A stretch of DNA of 64,000 nucleotides, taken from Corydoras sp. C115 (Eukaryota > Chordata > Actinopteri > Siluriformes > Callichthyidae). The notes beneath the pieces were generated by a model. It searched no databases, was not told the DNA's origin, and was given only the letters and a program-made list of their open reading frames with translations. Where the stretch lies: contig JAFMOC010000159.1 of NCBI GenBank assembly GCA_019802505.1, positions 741,501 through 805,500 on the forward strand, in the 5' to 3' direction. The translations under genes were made by a program, and so were the position numbers. Positions 12,269 through 24,100 of this stretch are shown in pieces (position 1 is the stretch's first letter; each line of letters opens with the position of its first letter).

Positions 12269-12408
12269 TGTACAGTATACAGTGGAATGAAACAACGTTC
12301 TCCAGAAACAAGTTGCTACACACAACAACTCCACAACCCAACATAACGTGCATGTTTTTGCAAACAGCTTGTGCAAAACAAGAATTATAATAAATATAGG
12401 ACAATATT

Positions 12409-13183
12409 CATTCATTCATTCATTCATTATCTCCCGCTTTATCCTCTATTAGGGTAGAGGATAGCTCCACAGCATTCTGCTAAACACACTGATTTTACAT
12501 TTATAAATGTGGACATATTTTGCACCTTGTGGTTCACACCACTAGGGGGCTACACGCACTGGTCCCTCCCAATTATTCATTCATTCATTCATTCATTCAT
12601 TATCTCCCGCTTTATCCTCTATTAGGGTCGCGGTGGGGTTCAATTGACTTGATCCATGTTTTTGGACTGTGGGAGGAAACCGGAGAACCCGGAGGAAACC
12701 CACGCGGACACGTGGAGAACATGGAAACTCCATCCAGATGGGGATTCAAACCGGGAATCCCTAGCGCTGAGAGGCGCACGTGCTAACCACTAATCCACCA
12801 TGCCGCCAATATAGGACAATATACAGGACAATAAACATTAATCATCTAGTAATTGGGATGGGGGGGGGGGGGGCGGCACGGTGGCTTAGTGGTCATCTGG
12901 GTGGAGTTTCCATGTTCTCCCCGTGTCTGCGTGGGTTTCCTCCGGGTTCTCCGGTTTCCTCCCACAGTCCAAAAACATGGATCAAGTCAATTGAGTTCTC
13001 CAAATTGCCCCATATAGAGTGTGTCTGTGTGAGTGAGTTTGTGCCCAGCGACGGATTGGCACCCTGTCCTGGGTGTATCTGCCCAGCGCCCGAAACGTTC
13101 TCCCCTGGATGGGCATGGGGAACCCCCCCGCGACCCTAATAGAGGATAAAGCGGGAGATAATGAATGAATGAATAAATGAATA
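12409..13183. repeat. SINE pieces inside an inverted duplication
   Basis: Tail fragment at 12409-12452 (-), internally deleted copy at 12576-12805 (-), and copy at 12873-13183 (+) with a shortened head. Confidence 0.75.
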
Positions 13184-13564
13184 ATTGAGAGGGACCAGTG
13201 CGTGTAGCTCCCTAGTGGTGTGAACCAAAATATGTCCACATTTATAAATGTAAAATCAGTGTGTTTAGCAGAATGCTGTGGAGCTTTGCTACATTGTATG
13301 GTTAACCGTTTTGGCTGTGTTTCTGAGCACAAATATACCAAAATAACATGCATTATTGTAGATAAAATAATAATAATTGTAGAAAAAAATAATGTTTCTA
13401 TTAGAATTAACCTACAAATTGTAGATCATTATTTGATATCTTACATTTGATGAACTATTCAGCCATCTTGCAAATAGCGTTTCTGTCACTCGATGATTTC
13501 GATGGATCCGACTTTAGTTTCCGACCTCAGAGTGTGTTCATGTGGTACCATCTTATGGGAAACT

Positions 13565-13898
13565 CCATCCATCCATCCATTAACTTCCGCTTTATCCTCT
13601 ATTAGGGTCGCGGGGGGGTTCCCCATGCCCATCCAGGGAAGAATGTTTTGAGCGCTGGGCAGATACACCAAGGACAGGGCACCAATCTATCGCTGTCCAC
13701 ACACTCACTCACTGACACACTCCAGATGGGTTAATTTGAAGAACTCAGTTGACTTGATCCATGTTTTTAGGACTGTGGGAGGAAACCGGAGAACCCAGAG
13801 GAAACCCACACAGACACGGGGAGAACATGGAAACTCCCAAATCGGGAATCCCTAGTGCTGAGAGGAGAACGTGCTAACCACTAAGCCACCGTGCCGCC
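13565..13898 (-). repeat. DANA-like SINE, full length
   Basis: Minus copy; small deletion before the B box. Confidence 0.8.
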
Positions 13899-14266
13899 TC
13901 ATGGGAAACTCATCTTTCTTATAAAACCAACACATGTAAGCACAGATGGATTGGTTGCTGTAAATTGAAGCACTAAAACAAAATCAAGGAAAGATTATAG
14001 CACAAACTATAAACTAACAAACCGGCTGGTTGTTAGGGAGTCCTATCATGAGCCACAATGGAACGAACAGAGAGAGGCAGGTGTAACAGGGTGTATAAGA
14101 TCTCTCGAATGAATTATCTGTTCTGTTTACCTTTCAGAATTTACACTTGGCCTCAGAGCAAAGCCAATTAATCTCACCAGCTCCAGCTTTTCAACATCTG
14201 TTAAGGTATTGTGGCTTTTTATATATATATTTTTGATTATACTCAAGTGAATTATTATGTTTCTGT

Positions 14267-14960
14267 AACGGAGGTGGAAGGAATGAAGACCGGAGACAAG
14301 GCTTTCATACCAACGGACAGGCTTTATTTAACACGACTACATCAAAGACAAACAGTCTTTATTTAGTGGTCTAACACGACTACATCAAAGAACATTGAGC
14401 TTCTAGAACCTTGTCCGTGAAAGCCGAAAGCCTGGGTCAGGGCGTGCATCTTCTGCTTAGGGTTGGACCCCTGCCCACTCCGCTTCACTCTCTGTGAAAG
14501 CCAAAAGCCTGAACAAGGACATGCACCCTCACTGGAGAACATACTCGCACAGCTTGGAGGTGATGTTCTCTGCCACGTGTGTCCTCGTCCAGTCCCGGGT
14601 TTGAGCACCAAACTGTAGCGAAGGGTGGACAAATTGAGGACCGTAGACAGAATTTCACACAAACAAAAATCTTTATTTAGTAACCCAACAAGACTACATC
14701 AATGCACACTTGGCTTTTACAGTCATTTACTTGGTAGCCATGTTGGGTTCTCCGTCACTCCAGCTCGTGGTAGTTCTCTCCCCTCGTGGTCAGGGCGTGC
14801 AACACTGCTAGAGAACATACCCGTGCAACTTTCTAGTGAAGATCTCATCATGTCCTCAATTTTGGGACCAAACTGTAACAGGAGGGGTTGGGGTGGTTAT
14901 AGAAATGAGGACTCGACACGAAATTTCACACCAATGAATAGGCTTTACCAACACGACTAC
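14267..14960. repeat. three related LTR-like units in tandem
   Basis: Units start near 14267 (TGTAACGGAGGTGG), 14618 (TGTAGCGAAGGGTGG) and 14876 (TGTAACAGGAGGGG). Units 2 and 3 are each preceded by ACCAAACTGTA. All share a CTTTAT(T) / CACGACTACA-like segment. Possibly degenerate LTR copies; the family is not identified. Confidence 0.45.
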
Positions 14961-14961
14961 A

Positions 14962-15122
14962 CTGGAGTGCACGTCACTCCAATACTCATCTCTCTCCATT
15001 GGCTGCCTGTAGCGCCCCGCATACAGTACAGAGCACTGACTCCGACCTACAGGACAATCTCTGAATCTGCCCCGGCTTACCATAACTCTATTTTCCAAAG
15101 ACACACCCCAACGTATTCATTG
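14962..15122 (+). repeat. LINE fragment, second L2-like family
   Basis: It encodes HVTPILISLHWLPVAPRIQY and NSIFQRHTPTYSL, the C-terminal RT-ORF motif of a different L2-like lineage. The same family recurs on the minus strand at 35836-36147, 37920-38038 and 38560-38790. Confidence 0.6.
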
Positions 15123-15127
15123 CTCTT

Positions 15128-15688
15128 TAGTAATAATAATAATAATAATAATACATTTTATTTGATGGCGCCTTTATGGACACTCAAGGTCACCTTACAA
15201 AGAAAAAAACAATAAAAAACAACAATAATAAATAAAGCAATCAGTCTAATCATAGTAAAATAAATTTAAGTAAAAAAAAATAAATTAAAAGATAGAGGAA
15301 ATAAAATCAGAGATTATAAGCAATTCTAAAAAGGTGCGTTTTGAGACTCGACTTAAACTGTGATATGGAGTCCAATTTCCTTAAGTCGGGAGGCAGAGCA
15401 TTCCATAGCCTAGGGGCAGAGCTACCGAAGGCTCTACCTCCCATGGTGCTAAGGCGCATAGTGGGAACAGACAGGTGTGTAGAGGCAGATGATCTCAGTG
15501 ATCGTGGGTGAAAGGTAACCGTGATAAAATCTGCGATATACGGAGGAGCAAGGTTATGGATGGCTTTGAAAGTGAGGAGTAATATTTTATAATGAATACG
15601 TTGAGTAACCGGGAGCCAGTGCAACTGATGTAGAACAGGAGAGATATGATGATGAGAAGGAGTTCTTGTGATAATAGTTTAATTTAGT
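15128..15688 (-). mobile_element. 5'-truncated LINE (L2-like), second copy
   Basis: The minus strand matches 43985-44523 closely, including HWLPVTQRIHYKILLLTFK and the (ATT)n tail (here at 15129-15152). The remaining frame is 15307-15624. Confidence 0.78.
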
Positions 15689-15915
15689 GATCAATGTCAT
15701 CTGGTCAACCTCACCGTGGTGTCAATTCTCACTCATTCACCACTGCTAAATGGTGTTATGATCTTCCTAATGCCACTTGTGATACTGAAACATTCAGCAT
15801 AAGACAAATATAACATCTACTAATAGTGTTTATCAAATTTCGCAATGAATCAATTCCCAATTTTTTAAATGTAGGGCAACATTTATTTGTGTTCTTTCCA
15901 TTTCCTGTTTTGTAG

Positions 15916-16086
15916 GTGGATCCAAATCCAAGGCCCACATTTACAATCAAACCTGCGGTCCAGCTGGTCAGCGGAACCAAATTTGTTTCAAATAGTTCCT
16001 TAGTAAACCAGGCGAAAAAAGATGTGTCTAAATTGACCTCTGCGCAGATTGCAGCCATAGAAGATGAAGAAATCCTAGACAAAATG
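15916..16086 (+). CDS. smtn: smoothelin exon: start of smoothelin domain
   Basis: 57 codons, phase 0 at both ends, between TTTTGTAG and ATG|GTAAAC. It encodes VDPNPRPTFTIKP near the start and AQIAAIEDEEILDKM at the end, the first half of the smoothelin domain. Confidence 0.88.
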
Positions 16087-18087
16087 GTAAACTGAACATG
16101 AAAACATGTGACCTGTTTTTATAATAATAATACATTATATTTTATAAAAAAAATAGTTTTAACAAATTTTTCAAGTTTAAATTTTTTTATTCTAGCTTGA
16201 CAATTCAAAAGAATTTGAAGAAAGAAAAGTTATCATGGAAGCCTTAAGGGAACTTCGAAAGAAAAAGAGAGGCAATTATCTTATTTCTTCTTCTTTTATT
16301 ATTATTATTTATGCGGCATGGTGGCTTAGTGGTTAGCATGTTCTCCTCTCAGTGCTAGAGATTCCCGGTTTGAATCCCAATCTGGGTGGAGTTTCCATGT
16401 TCTCCCCGTGTCCGTGTGGGTTTCCTTCGGGTTCTCTGGTTTCCTCCCACAGTCCAAAAACATGGATCAAGGTCAATTGAATTCTCCAAATTGCCCCATA
16501 TAGAGCGTGTCTGTGTAAGTGAGTGTGCCCAGCGATAGATTGGCGCCCTGTCCTGGGTGTATCTGCCCAGCGCCCTTAACGTTCTCCCCTGGATGGGCAT
16601 GGAGACCCCCCCCCCCCCCCCCCACCGCAGCCCTAATTGAAGATGAAGTGGAAGATAATGAATGGATGGATTATCATTAATCTTATGGGGTTTCTCATGC
16701 CGATTCAGGGGAGAACGTTTTGGGCGCTGGGAAGATACACCCAGGACAGGGCACCAATCTATCACTGGGAACACACTCACTCACTCACACAGACACACAC
16801 ACAAAAAACCCATACATTTTAAGGCAATTTAGAGAATTCAGAGAACCCGGGGAAACCCATGTGGACACTGGGAGAACATGGAAACTCCACCCAGATTGGG
16901 ATTCGAACCTGGGACTCCTTTGTGCTAAGTGGAAGGGTTTTGAGTTTTGGGTTCTGAGCTTTGTCCACCAAGCTCTCCTGCAGGTTCTCCATCATTTTGG
17001 CAGGCGGTTTTCATCCGCTTACACAAACCCATCCCCAACCTCATGCTTTTTCTGACTGGTTGTGCCAGGAGAGCACTTACCCTTTGTAGATTTTTAGTCA
17101 AGCCCATAGTGTGATATTTTCTCTTCATTGTGCTTTTTTCTTCTCCTCTGCTTTCAGACCAAAGAGACGAAAGAAACCTTCATATGCAGGAACTGAAACA
17201 GCAGAAGGAGGAAAGAGCAGAAAAGAATTCCTCTGGTACAGGTATGTTGATGATAGCCGATAAGAAGCTGGCAGATGGCCTCACATTTCAGGTGCTCAGA
17301 ATAACTTTTCACCAGGTCATGTGATTTTTTTTTTTGTGATTAACTAATGCTTTAATGCCCAGCAATATATTGGCACCCTGTCTTGGGTGTATCTGCCCAG
17401 CGCCCTAAATGTTCTCTCCCCTCCCTCACGATCCTAGTAGAGGATTAAGTGGAAAATCATGAATGAATGAATTATTAATTGCTATAATATTTTTGGATCA
17501 TAATAAGTGTGTAAATGTGTACATGCTAAAGTATTCAGGTATTTTATTTGTCAAGGTGCTACACAAAACAGCAACTACACAACCCAATATAAAGTTCAAA
17601 TGCACAGTAAAACAGTAGTGGTAGCTCAGGGTTTAGGGCATATCAATCTGAAGGTTGGCGGTTCAAATCCCAGGTCCACTGAAGTTACCAATGTGGGTCC
17701 TTGAGCAAGACCCTTAACCCTCATTGCTCCAGGGATGTTGTGATTAACCCTGGGAGGAGAACGTCTCGGGCGCCGGGCAGATACACCCAGGACAGGGCGC
17801 CAATCCATCGCTGGGGACACACTCATGCACACAAACACACTCTATATGGGGCAATTTGGATAATCCAATTGACCTGATCCATGTTTTTGGACTGTGGGAG
17901 GAAACTGGAGAACTGGACATGGGGAGAACATGGAAACTCCACCCAGATGGGGATGCGAACCAGGAATCCCTAGCGTTGAGAGGCGAACGTGTTAACAGCT
18001 AAGCACATACAAAATCTGAATAGGGTTTTTTTTGCATTTATACTTTTTTATATTTGATTTCTTTTTCTTATTGTATTTTTGTTTTTC

Positions 18088-18149
<62 letters not shown>

Positions 18150-21100
18150 AATCATAGTAATTAATTAAAAGAAACTATATATTCTGTGAAATTGTTCTCT
18201 TGGATGGCTGTACATGTAGGTAACGGCAGCAGGATATCCCATAGCATTGTGGAAAGAAGGACTTACACAGGAAAATCTGATGGTAAGAAATCCAGTTTGC
18301 AGTGTTTCTCATTTTTTTCTCAATTTGCGTTTTAAATTTAGAGCTTTATAAGCTTTTGAAAACAGACTCTCAGATGCCTGTCTGGTCTCTGTTTCAGGTG
18401 GGTTAGTGCAGACTAAATCCTATACTTATGTCTCATCTTCCACTTCCACTACAAGCAAATCGAACGGAAGGTGAGTGTGATGTGTTTCACAAGACTTTTT
18501 TATTACAAAAACATTTTGTAATAATTCTTCTGACAGAATACTGGCCCAGAAGGTACTGACATGTGCTGAATGGCCTGTTTCACCTTGCATAAAAATGTAA
18601 TTTTAAGACCAGAAAAGAAAAAGAAACTTACGGTCAAGTTTTGCAAACCATTCATTAATTTAAACATTTATTATCCCTCCACTTAATCTTCTACTAGGGT
18701 TAGGGTTATGTGTAACAGGTGCCTAGGGCACCTGTTACCTGTTCTGTGTCTCCTTTTGTTCTATTGAGTTAATTAATGTTCATTTGTCATCAGTTAGTTA
18801 ATTAACTCCGTCTTGGCATTGGTTTGTTTTGTGCACATGGTCTGGTGTCGTTTTGTATTTATTTCCGGTGTTTCTCGTCCTCGGTGCTGGTCCTTGTTAT
18901 ATGTCTCTAGTCTGTTCGTACCTCATGTTTTTTGGTGTTACTGCACCTTTAAATAAACTCATTCTTCTGCTACCTGCGTGCCTGGCTCCCTTCAGCGCGT
19001 TAAAACGCGGCGGCTCTGCGCTTCCTATGCGCAGCCGCTTTATTCCGAGGTAGACTACCGTGACATTATGTGGTCCCCATTCCTAATTAGGGAGAACGTT
19101 TTGGGCGCTGAGCAGATAAACGCAAGGCACCAATCTATTGCTGGGCACATTTACTCACACAGACACACACTATATATGGCAATTTCCACCCAGAACATGC
19201 AAACCACTAAGCCACCATGCCACCCTTTTGCGAACCAATTAATGACAATATAATCCTTGTGGCATGTTGCATTATCCTGCTTTTGCAATAGCTAAACAAC
19301 AGTTTAATTAACAGAGATTAATATGATTGGTCATAATGTTTAGGTAAGCTCATCTAGACAAATGGCATTTAGGGCTGCACCTAACAATTAATCATCTATC
19401 AGTTAATCTAAGGATTATGTTGATTAATCTAAAAACTATTACTCTAATATGATTGTGTTATTCTTTAAACACTGTGCTCTTAAGGACACAAATGAAACAC
19501 AATGGCTTTATCAAACATCAAATCTCAGCCACAAGAGATTCAATAATTCAAATGTAATATAAAGCAGATTAGTGTTAGCATCTGGTTCAGAGGGAACAGA
19601 GGAGACGGAGATGCAAAAACAGAGGTTTTATTAAACCAGTGACACAGCGGCGACCGAGCGGCACGTGAACGAGTAGGTGATCGGCAGCGGGATCACTGGA
19701 GCACTCGCTGTAAATCACATGCGTTGCTTGAGTACCAGAACTGGTACTCACCAAGCACAAGGGAGAAAAAAAGAACACAAACCAACACCAACACAAAATA
19801 TAAACACTGGGGGATAGAATAAACATAGAGAGTGGAAAACAGATTGAAAAAAGGAGCTAAATAGAACAGGAGCAAGTAAGAGGAAGTGAAGTGCTGGACG
19901 GGTGGCAACCAGGGAGAACCTAGGATGGACGACGGGAAAGGCAACACACCGACGGGGAACTAGAATCGGGAGACAGTGAAGTGATTAGTGAAAGATGGAT
20001 TAAATGTCTTATATACACAGAGGAAATGTCTTATATACACAGGAATGTCTTATATACACAGAGGAAATGTCTTATATACACTTATATACACAGAGGAGGA
20101 CAGAGGAAGTGGTTAGTAAACAAAAGTGAGAATGAATTAGGGATTCTATACACGGAATGACAGACACGGACTTTCCTTTCAAACACCACTCACACACAGA
20201 AACCTAAACTAAGGAAAGGAAGGAAGGGACGGGGACAGGGAGAGAGGGAGGACGAGATAGAGAGAGAGACACGCTACTACTAAACACACTCGAAATCGCA
20301 CTCACCCAACGGAGACCAAACCACTGAAGAACACTGAGAAAGAATGCAGGAGATATCACTAGAACGCTCGGTAATGACGTAAACGACCAATACTTCGTGC
20401 CCGGCCAGCGAAACGGAAAGCTTTCTAAAGGAAAGAAAGAACCCGGAAACAATGAACCTCACCTGGTGCACGGAGAACGCGCCGCAGCGCTGCGCTCTCT
20501 GACAATTAGAATGATGGCTTACTATTACAGAATTATCAAAAATACTGGATGTAAAAATGTATCTTTTTTCCAAATATTTCACTTTAAATTATGAAATCAA
20601 CAGGTACGTAGTGGTTAGCATGTTCTCCTCTCAGCGCTGGGGATTCCCAGTTCCAATCCCAATCTGGGTGTTCTTCACGTGTCCGTGTGGGTTTCCTTCG
20701 GGTTCTCTGGTTTCCTCCCACAGTCCAAAAACATGGATCAAGGTCAATTGAGTTCTCTAAATTGCCGCATATAGAGTATGTTTGTTTGTGTGTCTGTGTG
20801 TGAGTGAGTGTATCCAGCAATAGATTGATGCCCTGTCCTGGGTGAATCTGCCCAGCGCCCGAAACGTTCTCCCCTGGATGGGCATGGGGAATCCCCCCCC
20901 CCGTGACCCTAATAGAGGATAAAGCGGAAGATAATGGATGGATGGATGTTCTATACATTTAAATGCAGATACAACTGCTATGTTGTGAGTCTAGACCTGA
21001 GCAACCTGAGGTCATATCAAAAGCATTATGAAAATAGCACAGGTCATCCAATTTCTTTGCCCCCCATCCCCCCCGCGACCCTAGTAGAGGATGAAGGAGA

Positions 21101-24100
21101 AGATAGTGGATGGATGGAATCACCAAATAACGAGTCAGTTCTTGGTGGAAAAAAATGCACTGACTACTTTTAGGCACATATGACATGAGGCCACAAACGT
21201 CGTCACTATAAAATACAACATTTAAGGACTATATATATATATTCATTCATTTATTATCTCCCGCTTTATCCTCTATTAGGGTCGCGGTGGGGTTCCCCAT
21301 GCCCATCCAGGGGAGAACGTCTTGGTCGCTGGGCAGATAGACCCAGGACATGGCGCCAATCCATCGCTGGGCACACACTCACTCACACAGACACTGTCTA
21401 TTTGGGGCAATTTTGAGAATTCAATTCACCTTGACCCATGTTTTTGAACTGTGGGAGGAAACCGGAGAACCCGGAGGAAACCCACGCAGACACGGGGAGA
21501 ACATGGAAACTCCACCCAGATGGGGATTTGAACCGGGAATCCCTAGTGCTGAGAGGAGAACATGCTAACCACTAAGCCACCGTGCCGCCCGACTATATGT
21601 ATATGTTGACTATATATTTTTTGTTGACTATATACAAGCGTGGACATTCAAATTTATCTGAATGCGATATGAAAACATGGTGCATGAGCGGTTTTAAGAA
21701 AAGCTGCATGTATCTACACGGATGAAGAAACGGTTAGTAATGCACTACTAATAACGGAAACAAGTTAAACGTGTTAAATGTCTTAAAATAATATGCAAAG
21801 ATAAGAAAAAAAACAAGTAAACCAGCCCTATGTCATTGTTTTGCTGCCATGTGGACAAAGCGCACCGGGATGTTTGCTTTAAATGCTCGTGCATAGCAGT
21901 TGTACTGTGAAAAGCCATCTCCACTTTGTAAATCTGACAGAGCATCACGCTGTTGTGATTCTGTATGAAATGCTCCCACACTTTAAATAAACACGGGTGA
22001 TTTCCAGCTGCTTCTAGTACTTGCGCACTGGATAAATTCATCTTTTGGTGAAGCAGCGACATTTTGTTTCCATGATACCTGACGATGCCATGGCTTGGAT
22101 GGTCCAGAGCTGAAGGTGGGTCAAAAGTAGTCTTTAATGGAGAGGACATCGGGTGAAATCAGATATAACCGCAAAACACATTTCATTAATGAAAAACTCA
22201 TAAACACAATACAGCCAAGTTCCAACCCCCTACACACAGACAGAAGAGCTTAAAAAGCTACAAAAGGATGAACATGTGACAACACAAACAGCTGAATCTA
22301 ATAGAGCTACATGAACTGTAAATGAGAATTAATAAAATTAACAAACAATACGGGTGGTGTCAGGAATTGGTGTCCATGAAGTATTCTCTTTGTCCTAAAT
22401 AAATGAGTTGAGGCGACCATTTTGCATCAGCTCGTTCTTTCTGCCTTTTTCAAAATCAAAAGATCCTAACAGTGGCTTAGTGGTTAGCATGTTCTCCTCT
22501 CAGCATTAGGGGTCAATCCCAATCTGGGTGGAGTTTCCATGTTCTCCCCATGACCGCATGGGTTTCCTCTGGGTTCTCCAGTTTCATCGCACAGTCCAAA
22601 AACATGGTTCAAGTCAATTGAATTCTCCAAAATTGCCCCATATAGAGTATGTCTGTGTGAGTGTGTGCCCAGCGATAGATTGGTGCCCTGTCCTGGGTGT
22701 ATATGCCCAGCGCCCGAAACATTCTCCCCTGGATGGGCATGGGGAACCCCCCCCGCGACCCTAATAGAGGATAAACCGAAAGATAATGGATGGATGTTTG
22801 TCTGTGTGTCTGGTAAATGTTTGTAAATGCTATTTCACCCACTTCCCGTTATCTGATTATGCTGAAACTTTGCACAATTTTTCATCGTCGATGACAACAC
22901 ATGAATCAATTTACCAATTAATTAACTAATTAGTGGTAATTAATTACATTTGTTTTCTAAGGATAAATTACAAAATTTTATACTTCACAAGCAGAATTGT
23001 AACTGCCTACTTGAGCAGTTTATATTTGAATTGTTTTAAAGTATATATAAATTGTATTTTATATTTTCTGTTCCTTTAAGAACATTGACAATGTTCATTT
23101 CCAAGGTTACCAAGCTACAAAGGTTCCAAAGTTAGAATTAAGGGTTAAAGTGTTTAGTGGAGTTGAGGAGTGACATGAAGCCATAAGCTCTCTTTGATAT
23201 TTAATGCAGCCAATGAGGTTTGTGTTCTGTTGGTATACTAATTGTGTTTATGTAAAGTTTATTACCTTTTCTAGTATTAAGATGAATTGATATGTAATAG
23301 TGGTTCTAAGTCAAGATGTAAATTCATGTGGTTAAACAAGCAAAGGATCATACTTAAGATTAAAAGTTTACAATGTAGAAATTGCTCATTGTATATTTGT
23401 TTATGTTATTTATGTTACAGTTGGGTGTAAGGTTCAAGCTTAAGGTACAAACTCAAGAATATACCTAATCAGTTTTGGCAAGAATATTTGTGCTGTCGAC
23501 TTTAAATCGGAGAGAGCTACAGTGAGAACTCATTGCTTGAGGAAACAGCATAGTACCAACAGTACAAGAGGCTAGTTGTTCATAGTAATCGAGAAGATTC
23601 TTGACACGCATTCACAACTGACTGACCGTCCAAAAGATCCTGACTCAATTCCTCTACAAGACCCACAAAGAGACCAAAGAGTCCGCAAGATGACAGAGAA
23701 GGGTCAAGAACTGCACGACGCACAAGTAAGAAGACTTGAACTTCATTTCAGTGTGTGCTACAAGAAGTGGAAGGAAGTAATAAAGACCAAACAAACTCTA
23801 AGCGGACAGTGTTCAGCCAACTTGATGAATGAAAATGTTACCAAGGTGAATGATGCCTCAAAAAGCTTGAATGCTGTTTATGACGAGCTAAGACAAATCA
23901 GTGTTCCTGATCAAGATACACGTCGTAGAATTGACATCTGCCAAACAGTGACACAGAAGATAGTTCAACAAGCAATGACCCTACAAGATACAATGAATAC
24001 TCAAGGGCATGATCTTGAAAAGACAAGCAGCATCCGCCCTCGCAGCAGTAAGAATTCAACTTATTCCCATCGAACTTCTGCTAGCAAAAGGAGGGCAGCT

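Noticed and set aside
14625..15215. 196-codon frame
   Set aside because: It runs through LTR-like repeats, a LINE fragment and an ATT repeat; only the LINE motif is meaningful.
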